Of a stretch of 64,000 nucleotides of DNA, positions 1-11,237 are shown one piece after another. Within the stretch, counting starts at the first letter, position 1. Each line of letters begins with the position of its first letter. The stretch is taken from assembly GCA_020912385.1 (NCBI GenBank), contig CP087212.1, forward strand, positions 1,798,001 through 1,862,000. The letters are read 5' to 3'. The translations under genes were made by a program, and so were the position numbers. Below the pieces are notes generated by a model, which was not told the DNA's origin, ran no database searches, and saw only the letters and a program-made list of their open reading frames with translations. The stretch comes from Neofusicoccum parvum. Lineage: Eukaryota; Ascomycota; Dothideomycetes; Botryosphaeriales; Botryosphaeriaceae.

Positions 1-2489
1 CAGCAAGCTGTACGATGCCTACGACGCCGGCCAGGCCTGGATCGTCGTCAGCTTGGTCGGCGTCGCCATTGGCCTCAATGCTGCCTTCCTGAACATCGTC
101 ACCGAGTGGCTGTCCGACATCAAGCTGGGCTACTGCACCACCGCCTTCTACTTGAACGAGCAGTTCTGCTGCTGGGGCGCCGAGAATGGTGGGACACGCG
201 CCGTTATTGCTGGGACATACGCTGACTGTCCGCAGGCTGCAAAGAGTGGCACCGCTGGAGCAATTTCTGGCCCGTCAACTACCTCCTGTACATCCTCTTC
301 TCCACCCTGTTCGCCTTTGTCGCCGGGAGACTCGTCAAGTCATTCGCCCCATATGCTGCCGGTTCGGGTATATCAGAGATCAAGTGTATCGTGGCTGGGT
401 TCGTCATGAAGGGCTTTCTAGGGTTCAAGACTTTGGTTATCAAGTCCATCAGTCTGCCTCTTGCCATTGCCTCTGGCTTGTCTGTGGGAAAGGAAGGGCC
501 CAGCGTGCACTATGCCGTGTGCACCGGCAACGTGGTCTCGCGCTTGTTCAACAAGTACAAGCGGAATGCATCCAAGACTCGCGAGATTTTGACTGCCAGC
601 GCTGCCGCGGGTGTCGGTGTTGCTTTTGGCAGTCCCATCGGCGGTGTTCTGTTCTCCTTGGAGGTATGCAGTGCATTTCTCTGCAGTGAATCATGGCTGA
701 CATGTGCCGAACTCAGGAAATTGCAAATCACTTCCCTCTCAAGACCATGTGGAGGAGCTATTTCTGTGCCCTGGTTGCAACAGCTGTTCTAGCTGTACGT
801 TTTCTGCAATGAAAGACATTGATTTTTCGTGCTAACAAGAACAGGCCATGAACCCGTTTAGAACCGGCCAGCTGGTCATGTTCCAGGTCAAGTACGACCG
901 TGATTGGCACTTCTTCGAGGTCATCTTTTACATTATCCTTGGTGTCTTTGGTGGACTCTACGGAGCCTTTGTCATCAAGTGGAACCTCCGCGTCCAGGCT
1001 TTCCGGAAGAAGTATCTTGCACAGTACCCAATCTTGGAGGCAACAACTCTAGCTTTGGTCACTGCCATCATATGTTACCCAAACATGTTTCTGCGGATTG
1101 ACATGACTGAGAGCATGGAGATTCTCTTCCGAGAATGCGAGGGAGCTCACGATTATGATGAGATCTGCGAGTAAGTCGATCAGACTCGAAGACCTGGCCG
1201 TTTGCGCTGACCGTCCGTAGACGCAAGCATCGATGGCATCTTGTGTTCACGCTGGCCGCCGCCACTGTTATCCGCACGTTGCTGGTCATTATTTCGTATG
1301 GCTGCAAAGTCCCCGCGGGTATCTTCGTCCCCTCAATGGCCATAGGGGCCTCTTTTGGACGAATGGTGGGTGTCCTCGTGCAAGCGTTGTACGACACGTT
1401 CCCAAACTCGAGCTTTTTCTCCGCATGCGACCCTGATGGGCCATGCATCACACCTGGTACCTACGCCTTTCTGGGGGCTGCAGCCGCACTTAGCGGCATC
1501 ATGCACATCACCGTTTCCGTCGTCGTTATAATGTTTGAACTCACAGGGGCTCTGACATACATCCTTCCCACGATGGTAAGTGTGAATGTTGGGTTCCATG
1601 TCGCACGTACTAATGCTCGTCACAGATTGTAGTGGGAGTAACGAAAGCAGTCAGTGAACGCTTTGGCAAAGGCGGCATAGCAGACCGCGCCATCTGGGCC
1701 AACGGATTTCCGTTCCTAGACAACAAGGAAGAACACACATTTGGTGTTCCTGTGTCTCAGGTCATGACGACCACTCTTATCACGTTGCCAGCATCCGGGC
1801 TTCAGCTGCGTGAGGTCGAGAAGATCCTCGCCAACAATGATTTCTCCGGATATCCCATTGTCGAAGACAAAACGTCCAAAACGCTCCTGGGATACATCGG
1901 CCGCATCGAGCTCCGATATGCGATTGAGAGGGCTCGGCGGCTGCAGTCTCTGCCGCCGACAGCAAAGTGCTATTTCACGCCCGGATCATCGCTGGCAGGG
2001 CAGACACCGAGCACTCCTGCGCCAGCCATCTCATTCGATGATATAGCAGCGACTTCGGCGCAGATGACGATTGACATCAGCCGATTCGTCGACCCGACAC
2101 CGCTGGCGGTCCATCCCAGATTGCCGCTGGAGACCGTCATGGAGCTCTTCAAGAAGATGGGCCCACGCGTGATTCTTATTGAGTACCGTGGCCGTCTCAC
2201 CGGGCTGATCACTGTCAAGGATTGCTTGAAGTACCAGTTCAAGGTTGAAGCTGAGGAGAACCCGCGCGATGAGAGCCGCATGGAAGAGCGGGGTGAGAGA
2301 CTGTGGGGCTTGATCAGAGGGGTGGCTGAGTTTGTCGGCATGAAGATAGGACTCGGGAGAGGAAAGCTCAGATTAAGCGAAGGGCATACAATGGGTGCTG
2401 GGGGACTCAGCCCCAGCAGTCAGCAGGATCGAGAGAGGCCGGCGCAAGAAAATAGAGAGGATCATGGGCTGGAGCTGGAGGACAGGTAG
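1..2489 (+). CDS. CLC-family chloride channel/exchanger with C-terminal CBS domains (5' partial)
   Basis: An intracellular CLC protein of the GEF1/ClC-3 type, expected to move Cl- (probably in exchange for H+) across endosomal, Golgi or vacuolar membranes. The frame is open from base 1, so the N-terminus lies outside the window. Exons read 1..188, 236..663, 717..794, 845..1170, 1221..1575 and 1626..2489, with GT-AG introns of about 47-53 nt. Visible CLC signatures are a GSGISEIK selectivity-filter segment, GKEGPSVH carrying the gating glutamate, and GASFGRMVG. The last exon carries two CBS regions: one starts at [12 protein letters not shown], the other is the [18 protein letters not shown] segment ending [11 protein letters not shown]. 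The tail is hydrophilic. Family assignment is secure from the motifs. Whether it is a channel or an exchanger cannot be told from what is visible. Confidence 0.93.
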
Positions 2490-3572
2490 AGGTTCTTGGT
2501 CATGGAGTTTGCGGTGGTTTATTTAGAAATTCTTGCACGCAGCAATCCACAGAACTCGTCTTCGTTCGACAGGCGTGGAGGGGTAGTTGCCGGTTTGGGA
2601 GGTGCCGCCAGGCATTAACCCGGAGTTGTCCCGCTCGCGCCGCGGGGGAAATACAAAAGGCTGAAGAGCCCCCGTTTCTATCCAATTTCAATTTCGCAGA
2701 CTCACACAGATTCTGCCCGGTTTTCCTACGCTACAAAATTCTCCCTACAGCTCGAGCTGCTCGCATGAACGTGTGCAAGCAGCTCTCCACAGCACGCTAC
2801 TGTCTGACTCGATGGACATCGAGCAGCACCAAGGCTTCAGCGCTTGCCTTGATGGAAGGTAAAGCCGGCTTTGGGACATGTGCCTGGTACTCGTTCTCTC
2901 CGTTCCCTTACTTTTGCATGCAAGGAGCAGTCACGTAATACTTAGGTATTCGAACACATGGGTGGTGCCAAGTTATGGCCCAGTCGTGCAAGACCAGCTC
3001 CAAGATTGAAAGCAGGGCTCTCTGACACAGCTTACCTGGTGATCCGTGGAAGTTGTGCTTCGTTTCGTCCTTGACATAATCTTTTCTTTGTGCTTTCTGC
3101 CGGTTTGAGACTGCTCGCGCCCAGGGTCCCGCAGTTGCTGTTGCTGCTGCCTACGAGAATGCTTGGTTCGTTCCCGGCCTTTCAGGCCCTGTTAGCTTTT
3201 CAGATAGGAACAATCAATCAGTTGCTTTGTCCATTCACCGCATTGCACGCCTCCCGCAGATGCATGGATATGAGTCGAAAGGACATGCACAGCAGGCTGA
3301 AGATTGTCGAGGCTTGCAGCGCGGGCCTGTCCGGCGGCCAATTCCCCTGCACGCGTAGCGCGACGCGCGAACTCGCGCAGTCACGTCCCGCCTCACTGAT
3401 GTCAACCGCCTTCCTCCAGCCCGCCTCTTCTCACCGCGCAGCTTCCACCACTCCCGCCTGGAGAGCAGATCCGGCTCTCTGCGCCCTCTCCCCGCCTCTC
3501 TCCCCCTTCGCGCGTCCATCCCCGCAGTGTCCTCACCTCCGCCGCCGAAAGCCTCGGGTTTCGCCGCCTACC
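2490..3572. other. Intergenic region between the CLC gene and rad18
   Basis: About 1.1 kb lies between the CLC stop and the chosen RAD18 start. The RAD18 frame stays open upstream to 3090, but that stretch is Arg/Ser/Pro-rich, lacks domain similarity and comes before the family-typical N-terminus. I read it as 5' leader and promoter. No RNA gene or repeat was recognised. Confidence 0.6.
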
Positions 3573-5163
3573 ATGGACACCAGCTTCAGCATTGCCGACT
3601 CGACCGACTGGTTAGGCACGACGCTAGCGGCGTTCGCACCTCTGGAATCGGCGCTGCGGTGTCAGGTGTGCAAGGACTTCTTCGATACGCCGATGATGAC
3701 GTCGTGCTCACACACCTTTTGCTCTCTGTGCATCCGCCGCTGCTTCGCCGCCGACGGCCGCTGTCCCACCTGCCGCGCTGCCGACCAAGATTCCAAACTG
3801 CGCCGCAATTGGACTGCCCAGGAGCTCGTCGACAGCTTCCAAGCAGCGCGGCCGCAGGCGCTGGAGCTGGCGCGGAAGGATGCTGCTAGCATCGAGTCGG
3901 CGAGCGGTCATGACGAGGGCAAACGTACGAGGAGAGGTGGGAACAACAAAGGCGTGAAAAGGAAGCTGGAGGTCAGGGACTCGGAAGATGAGGAGGAGCT
4001 GGACGAGGGAGAGGCTGCGCGCAGGCCGGCACGTAAGACACGGACACAACCGCGCAGATCGGCAGCAAGCTCCCAGACACCTGAGGTCATTGAGCTTGAC
4101 GATGACGGCGCGAGCGACTTCGTAGACGATGAAGAGGAAGAGAGGGAGCCCAACGATGGGCTGGTGGCGTGTCCAATGTGCAACAAGCGCATGAAAGAGC
4201 AGGCTGTGTTTTCACACTTGGATCACTGCGACGGACCAGCCAAAGACGGCGGTTCAGCGCGATCAACACGAACACAGTACGTCAACGATACGTGCCTTCA
4301 ATTCAAAAGTATTCCATGCGCTAACGGCGGGTTAAAGGCAAAGCAGGCCCGTAACTGCTCCTCATCCTCTCCAACAGCGCACACCCAAAGGCCCCACTTC
4401 GTCAAGAAATACAGAACCTCTAGCTCGCCTACCACAACTCAACTACTCCCTTCTCAAAGATAATGCTTTGCGCAAGAAACTGGCAGACCTGGGCATTCCC
4501 CAATCTGGAACCCGCGCCCAGCAGATAAGACGGCACACCGAGTGGGCCAATCTTTGGAACGCGAACGTAGACTCCCTGCGTCCGCGTACAAAAAGAGAAC
4601 TGCTATCGGAGCTGGACAGGTGGGAGCGAAGCCAAACTATGGAAAGTGGTGGCATCGTAGGCGGAAGTAGCGGCGCGCAGGTCATGAAGAAGGACTTCGA
4701 CGGCGACGGATGGGCCAAGAACAACAAGAGCCATTTTGATGAGCTGATCGCAAGCGCACGAAGCAAGCGTGCAGCATCCAAGGGACAGGCCAGCGAGGAG
4801 GATAAGCCAGTGGCGACAAACGGCACCAGCAGCTCAGCAGAAGACCGCGGATCCCATCAACCATATGAGGACGAAGCCGCTCTCGACAAGGTTCGATCCA
4901 GCGTTGACAACGCTGCTCGTGGTGCCCCATCGCTACCTCACCGTAACTCGAACGCGATGGAAGAAAGTAGTGGTACTCCGAATCCTAACAATCCTACACA
5001 AAACTCGACGGTATACGGCCAGACGGTAGCAAGTCCATCCTCAAAGTCGCCGACCCGGGACAACCAAGACAAGGCCCCATCATCTCTGCTCACGCGCATT
5101 GCTTCTCCATCTTCGGAATTGCGCAAGGTGCCTATGTTCGAGCTCCCGTCGGAGTCGATTTGA
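3573..5163 (+). CDS. rad18: Postreplication-repair E3 ubiquitin ligase RAD18
   Basis: RAD18 works with the E2 RAD6 to monoubiquitinate PCNA at stalled forks and start translesion synthesis. Domains in order: a C3HC4 RING near residues 30-68 (CQVC, CSHTFC, CPTC), a UBZ-type zinc finger near residue 200 (CPMC, then HLDHC), and a SAP domain near residues 265-300 (LLKDNALRKKLADLGIP) followed by the RRHTEWANLWNAN segment typical of RAD18. Exons are 3573..4276 and 4347..5163, giving about 506 aa. The intron has GTACGT, a GCTAAC branch site and GCAG. This acceptor was preferred over the CAACAG at 4377 because the latter gives a premature stop with the same donor. The start was chosen because the protein then begins just before the RING, as usual in the family. 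Acidic, low-complexity linkers separate the domains. It converges with the chm7 gene 335 bp downstream. Confidence 0.93.
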
Positions 5164-5498
5164 GATGTTGATACGGAGTTGGGTAAATAGGTCGAAGGAA
5201 ATATCCATCCAGTCGGCACTGGCGAATGGACGATATTTTTGTTTTTTTAAAGAAAAATAAGGTCTCACTATACTTCCTGTGCAAGGCACGGGATTCGAGA
5301 GCATTGGAGCAAGGAAATTCAAATTATGATATCCCAAGAGATCTCCATGTGCGCCGACGCCTGCTGTGCCCAAATCCGTGTAATATCGTGACTCCTTTGG
5401 TGTCTTGCCCTACCCAGATTCTTCCCTGTACAATCTATGTGGGCGTGAGGAAATCTGGATTCCTTCACGCTGCGAAAGTGTGATAAACAGTCATCTTG
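5164..5498. other. Convergent 3' intergenic region, rad18/chm7
   Basis: 335 bp between two convergent stop codons. It is comparatively AT-rich with a T-run near 5236-5247, which suits 3' UTR and polyadenylation signals of either gene. No other feature seen. Confidence 0.5.
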
Positions 5499-7162
5499 TT
5501 ACTCCGCTGGAACCAGCTGCCTCTTCTCGGGTACTTGTTCCTTGGAGGCCTCTGTCGGTCTGGATTCTTCGTCAAGGGACATGCGGCCTAGTTCTTGTGA
5601 CGTCTCCAGTACTTGCGCTTCTTCCGCTTGAGAAGCAGTAATTCCCTTCTCCTTTGCCGCCTCCTCTGCTCTCCGGCTCTCCGCCTCCCTTGCCTTCTCG
5701 ACCCTCTTCCGCTCCTCCTCCATCCTCTCCACCTCCCTCAGCCTCTGCGCAGTCTTCTCTGCCTCCTCCCTCTCCGCCTTCTCCTTCTCCGCCCGCTCCA
5801 GCGCCGCAAACTCCTCGTCCACCTCATCCTCGTCGACAACGGCACCCTCCCTGCCCACCTCGTTCACAATCTCGTTGACCTCATCCGCCTTGCCCATCTC
5901 CTCCCGCAGCCGCTCCACCACCTCCTCGACGCCCTCGGCCCCGCCAACCTGCTCGTGCAGGCCCCGCAGCACCCCGGTGCTCGCCTCCATCGCCCGCACC
6001 ACCTCGACGTTGTCGGCCGCCTCCTCGATCTTGGCGTACACCTGCTCCAGCTGCGCCAGCGTGTCGGCGCGCCGCGCCAGGCCCTGCTCGGCCAGCTTCT
6101 TGGAGCGCAGCGCCGCCAGCGCCGCCGTGCGCGTCTTGGTGGACACGGCGGCGCGGGCGGCGGCATCGTAGGAGGCGATGCGGGCGCTTAGGACGGGGAG
6201 CTGCGCGTTCAGCGAGGCGATCAGGCCGCGCAGGTGCGCGATCGTGATGTCCTGCTGCGTTATCGGCGCCGGCGGCGCGTTGCTGTTGGCGGGGGCAAAT
6301 CTTATGGTTTGAGAGGCCGGGTCGTAGGACAGGGCGGATTTGTCGCGCGAGAGGTGCGTGAGGAGGACGGAGGTGTCGGTGGGGGTGAGGGCGTGGGTCG
6401 GGGATACGGCGTGGGCGAAGGTGGTGCGGAAGGAGTCGAGGGAGTAGATGAGGTCGACGGCGGACTTGGGGGTTGAAGCTTGCGCGATTATGGCATTGCT
6501 GGCAGCCTGTGAAGTCGCGGGGTGGTTAGCGCGCGTCTTCCGTGAACGTGAGAAGGGAATGTACCTCTAGGTTCGGCATGACGACAAGCTCATCGGTAGC
6601 CAGCTTGTCTTGCGATGTCGTCCCGCCGATCACGCCCAGTTGTTGCAGTCCCCATGAAAGAATCGACAAAGGGCTTATGCTCCAGCTGCGCGAGTAGATG
6701 CTCGTCTTCGCGGCCTGAAAGTCCTTCAGTGGGATCATTTCCTTCTTTGTGACGGCATCGTGCTATGGCGCAGTCAGCCATATGTTCTCGACGATAGCCC
6801 ATCCCTGCTGCACACGCACTATCACGGCAGCAAGCGCCAGCGGTCTTCCGAAGTCCTTGCTCGTGAGCTCTCGCAGCAGGACCTCACCGGTGCCCAAGGT
6901 GAGCAGATTGTTTGTGCCAGTCTGGGACGGCACGAGGCCTGCGCGAGAGGCATCCACGAGGGCTTGTCGCCATGCGGAGATGTTGGCGTTGTATCCGTCC
7001 GGGTTGGTTGCTTGCTGGATGCGGAAGTCCGAGTACAGCGATGCGAGGCGGCCTCTGCTGTGGGAGAGTCAGCGTCTGGGATTGCGGAAGGGGCGGCGGG
7101 CAACGTGCATACCTCTTGAAGGCGTCCTCGTGGGCCAGGATAAAGTCCAGCAGCTCGGGCAT
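5499..7162 (-). CDS. chm7: ESCRT-III-related protein CHM7/CHMP7 (SNF7 family)
   Basis: CHM7/CHMP7 is the ESCRT-III-like factor that acts with inner-membrane LEM proteins in nuclear-envelope sealing and pore quality control. Exons in transcript order are 7113..7162, 6820..7054, 6565..6762 and 5499..6506, giving about 496 aa. The N-terminal part (MPELLDFILAHEDAFKR, ASLYSDFR) is the winged-helix-like region of the family. The C-terminal exon is an SNF7-type coiled coil (LRSKKLAEQGLARRADTL and onward) followed by a long Glu/Arg/Lys helix and an acidic tail. The third exon joins the second in the same frame across a 57-nt intron that contains an in-frame TAG, so splicing is required. The start is the ATG of MPELLDF; the frame is open further upstream, but that part is Arg/Ala-rich and without family similarity. 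Confidence 0.85.
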
Positions 7163-7369
7163 GGCTCTGCGGGTGTTGTCGCAGTTGATGTCACCGGCGC
7201 CAAGCAAAGCCAAAGAAGCGCGGCCAGCCCAGCAACCCGCTCGGGCCACCATGACACGTGCCCGGCGCGCTCTGCTCGAGGCGGGCTGCCGCTCCGCCGC
7301 CACGCCACTCCACCATCTGCATGTCACTCGCGGCTACCTGCGGCTTTCGTTTACTCGTGCAATGCTGTT

Positions 7370-8644
7370 TCATTCCTTGCCTCCAAAGTACCTGTATACA
7401 ACTGAAAAGTCCTTGCCCTTGCATTCCGGGTGCTCCGACGCCGCGTCGTAGATTTCACGCGCAGGCTCGCCCAGGCCCAGCTTGATGTTGTACTCGTCCG
7501 CGCCCTTCAGCGCCAGCTTCAGGTCCTTGTTCATCAGGCTCAGCCCGAACCCGCCTGCATAGCCCTTGCTGGCCGGCGATCCCTCGACCACCCCCGGAAC
7601 CGGGTTGTTGACCTCGGACGGCCAGCACTTGCCAGTAGCAGTGTTGATCAGATCAGCGAGCGCTTTAGGCTCCAGGCCCCATTGGATCCCCAGGTTCATA
7701 GCCTCCGCTGTGGCAATGTTGTTGATGGCTAAGAGGTAATTGTTGGCCAGCTTGCCTTTCAACCCAGAGCTCGCCGGGCCCAGGTGTACTGTCCGCTTGC
7801 CCATAAGGGACAGGATCTCGCGCACGCGATCAATGATCTCATCCGGCGCGCCAACCATGAAGGTCAAGGTGCCTTTTTCAGCACCAACCACACCTCCAGA
7901 CATGGGAGCATCGACGTACTTGCCCTGTCCCGACGAATGCACCGCGTTGGCCACTTCGAGGGACGACTGGGGATCAATGGTAGACACGTCAATAAAAAGA
8001 CGCGGCATGGTTCCCGCAGCGTCAAGCAGAGTCGGCGGTATCAGCATATTTGCATATACACCGCGCACGTGGTGCGGCTCAGGCAGAGCCGTGATGATGG
8101 TTTCCTGTTTGTCTCGTCAGCGTCCAGTCGTCGGAGTGCGGCCAAGATGACGGGACAGCGGGAGGTGCGAAAGATCAGAGGATTGGCTTTGATGATAGAA
8201 TAGAATCACGAGAAGAGCTGCGAAACGCAGCTCCCACTTAGATCATTGATAGAACATGCTCATCACGAGAGTGCAGGGTGTGTGCCGGGAAAAGACGCGT
8301 CTTACCGACTTCTCAGCGACCTCGCGCACATTCTCGGCCACATGCACGCTTTGCGGACCGGATTCTTGCTTGAATTTGGACAACGCGGCCGTGTTGATGT
8401 CGTGGATAACCAGGGTGTCCTCCTTGGGCAGCTTCGCACGCAGATTCTTGGCCATCGGATACCCTACGTGGAAACACGGTCAATCCTGTGACCACGCGAC
8501 ACCAGGGCGCGCGGAAAACATACCCATGCGGCCGAGGCCAATGAACCCCCACACGGCCTGTCTTGCGGGCGACGTGGAGAAGCATCGCCTGGTTGCGGAT
8601 GCGGGCGACACGGCGGAAGTGATCCGCCTCAGAGACGCAGCCAT
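7370..8644 (-). CDS. 3-hydroxyisobutyrate dehydrogenase, mitochondrial
   Basis: Catalyses NAD+-dependent oxidation of 3-hydroxyisobutyrate to methylmalonate semialdehyde in valine catabolism. Exons in transcript order are 8524..8644, 8306..8463 and 7370..8104, giving 337 aa. The N-terminus is Arg/Ser/Ala-rich (MAASLRRITSAVSPASATRR), which fits a mitochondrial targeting peptide. It is followed by the Rossmann dinucleotide motif GFIGLGRMG, the FIDVSTIDP segment, the substrate-binding DAPMSGGVVGAEKGTL, and GLKGKLANNYLLA with the expected catalytic lysine. Length and motif order match the HIBADH family. The second intron (8105..8305, 201 nt) is long for this window. The gene lies downstream of chm7 on the same strand, with about 200 bp between HIBADH stop and chm7 start. 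Confidence 0.94.
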
Positions 8645-9615
8645 GGTGGATATGGGAAGCCGCACGCGATCGGAGTCGGGCTGAGCGGGCAGGTAAAGCT
8701 CACTTGGAAGCAAGGGAGTTGGCAGATGTAGTCTCGACGGATTGCGCCTCCGCATGCCGATCCGCGAACGCCCTTCAGCCGAGGTCGTCTACGGCTGGCA
8801 CATCATTCGATGCATCCCTGCGGCACCGGCGGCTTTCCGTCGATGCGGCTGAGTGACCGCCCCGGACGGTGCAGACGCCGTCCCCTGGCGTTCTCGGGTT
8901 ATTGAGGAACGAAACCACCGCGGGCGTCGTGTAACGGCGTCTACTCCGGACGGCGGAGGCGGGGAAGGACGCCTGATCGTCGAGGCATTGAACTCAACGA
9001 CGAGTTTGTTCGGTGGAGAGGAGGATGAGCGTTGGAGTGTGCGAGCAGAAAAACTGGGGATTTTGTGGCCCGGAAATCGCTTCGCGGCCGGAGAAATTGG
9101 GCATTCTCTCCTGCACGTGACCGTCTGTCCCCCGCTCGTCCCCGGCTTCTTGCAGTTTCGGTTCCGTCGCTGCAGGTGATAATTAGCGCATGCAAGGCCG
9201 GTTGCATTGGAGATCGTTGTCAGGCCATCGCTGAGCCACTGCTCGAGATCTACATAAGGAGGGGTAGCTACGAGTATCACTCCACAATCACATAAAGACA
9301 TCTATCCGGGCCGGTGAAAGCAGTCGAACGTGGTGCAGATGCTACGCTCAGTGCAGACAGCCGTGGAGCCCCAATGCAACGAGCCTGTTGCTAAATCGGG
9401 GCGGTTGCTCCAGGTAGGTGTAACGCTTGTGCTGTTCTCAAGCATCGGTTCTCTTAAGTGGGATGTTGATGAATATGCTTCCTTACACCATTGCGAAAAT
9501 GCAAGCTCCATGCCAACGCCGTCGCTATGCCCGAAATATCAACCCGATGTTCTTTTTCCCGCCGCAGCCCATGAGCGCTCGCCTTTGCCCTGGCAATTGC
9601 TGCAATTGCTCTGAA
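8645..9615. other. Intergenic region between HIBADH start and rpc37 stop
   Basis: About 970 bp holding the HIBADH promoter and the rpc37 3' flank. Several short frames exist on both strands, but none has recognisable motifs or paired splice signals. I see no RNA gene or repeat. Confidence 0.5.
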
Positions 9616-10916
9616 TTACGCTGCCTGCTCTGCCTCTTCCTGTGTTCCTGGGTTATGCTCGTGATCATCATCACCCACATCCGAGTCCTCGGAATCCTCA
9701 ATGCGCTGCATTTGCTTCTTCGTCAACGGCTTCTTCTTGGAACGTCCACTGGGGTCGTGACGCTCAGCGCTAATGGCGTCCAGATACTGCTCATTGGTCA
9801 TCGAAGACTTGAGCTTCGCGGTATTCTCTGTATCGTGGACGAACATTTTCTCGTGATACGTTTCGAAGGCTTCGTCAGTCTAAAGCAAGTCAGCTGAGGC
9901 ATCCAGAAACCGGACGGACCTACATACCTCTTCATCATAGTATCTTAGCTTAGTCCACTTTTCCTCTTGAGCGCGGAAGAGGAACTCCTTGGATTGCGCG
10001 GAGTCACCATCCTCGTTTTTGATGGTCATCTGGACAGCGCGCGGTTCATTGGCTCTCGCACCCTCGACAGCTTCCCGCTCTCTGCGGCGGTTAGCGTTTG
10101 CGAGTTCACGGACGGCATCCAGATGGTGGAACTGCGGCCGCATCTGTACAATGCCAGAGATCTTGGTGAGATGAAGCTCCTGTCCACGGTATGTACCAAG
10201 CATGTAGATAGGCTTGCCGGTCTCGTCCTTCATAATCTGTCCGCCGAGAGTCTGCTTGTTTAGCACGTGGCCCTTATCGTTGGCATCGTCGAAGCGCTGG
10301 AGAAGCTGCTCCACACTGTCTTCCTCGAGTTCCATGTCCTGGATGTCGGCGCGGCTTGCGGCGGCGCCCGCTCTCGCGGGAACTGCATTCTTTGCAAGCC
10401 CACTGAAACCGGCGGCCAGACCAAAAGCACTCTCGCCGCCATCTTGAGCCTTACGCATAGCCTCGCCCCATTTTACGCCTTTGCGCTTGTCGTAATTCGC
10501 GTGGACGTTCATGGGGACATCGACTTCTATGAAGCCGGTGTTGGGCTTCATGCGCACCTCGACGGGCTTGGAATTGTAGCGCTCATTGTACGGCTGGTCT
10601 CTGCCGCGGTTAGGGTATTGGAGAAGGTAAATTTGCTCTTCGAGCTCCGGCGTAATGAAGACGTCGTACTCGGCAGTGACGGGGTCGTCGTCATGGTCCA
10701 CAGCTGCAGCTGGAATGTGTATTAGCCATGAGTCTGGGTAATCGGGTTTCTGAGAGTGGACGCGACGCGGATGAAGAGCAGAGCAAAGACTGTGGCAGGC
10801 AGGACGGCTTGGAAGTATCCATTCAAAACCACGCAGCTGGGAGGATAACAGGCAGAATGGGATGGGCGCGAGCTTGAACTAAGCCGACTGTGCGGGAGGA
10901 TGTGCTTACGAGACAT
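9616..10916 (-). CDS. rpc37: RNA polymerase III subunit RPC37/RPC5 (Sin-like)
   Basis: Subunit of the Pol III RPC37-RPC53 subcomplex, which works in initiation and in termination with re-initiation. Exons in transcript order are 10910..10916, 9928..10709 and 9616..9879, giving 350 aa. The first exon is only 7 nt (Met-Ser plus one base) and is followed by a 200-nt intron. This join is required because the large exon has no ATG before the conserved start of the domain; it begins in frame with GCAGCTGTGGAC. The domain includes DVFITPELEEQIYLLQYP, the VDVPMNVHANYD segment, and a C-terminal YMLGTYRGQELHLTKISG motif characteristic of the Sin-like/RPC5 family. The tail is acidic, then basic. It is divergent from DDB1, 321 bp between the start codons. 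Confidence 0.9.
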
Positions 10917-11237
10917 AGTGGGCAGTGGAGTTTGCGGAGGAGAGGAGGGTGTGCGGGCGCGTCTGTGTCAGAGAAAAAGTGCGGCGGCCGGAAGTGCAAA
11001 GCGCGGGCTGTTAGTCGTTGCCGCTTGTCGGCGGAGCTGTCGGGCCGCGGGCGGCCACGAAGGCAGCAGCGGCGCGGGCGCGTCACTTGTCGCGTCGGCG
11101 TTAGGGTGATTAAAGCCGGGCAGCCGGGGAAGCTTCGCGCGGCGACTTGGACTTGCTGAGCTCCATCCCGCCGTCCACATCCTGAAGACTTCCATCGTCT
11201 CTCGCACCCCTGCTCTGCCCGACCCTCGGCGCCCAGC
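10917..11237. promoter_or_regulatory. Shared divergent promoter, rpc37/ddb1
   Basis: 321 bp separate the two divergent start codons. The stretch is GC-rich and shows no clear TATA box, as expected for two constitutively expressed genes. A bidirectional promoter is inferred from the layout only. Confidence 0.6.

Noticed and set aside
6763..6819. In-frame TAG in the chm7 gene taken as a break
   Set aside because: It lies inside a 57-nt segment with GTGCGT...CATAG ends; removing it joins family-typical sequence in frame, so it is an intron.
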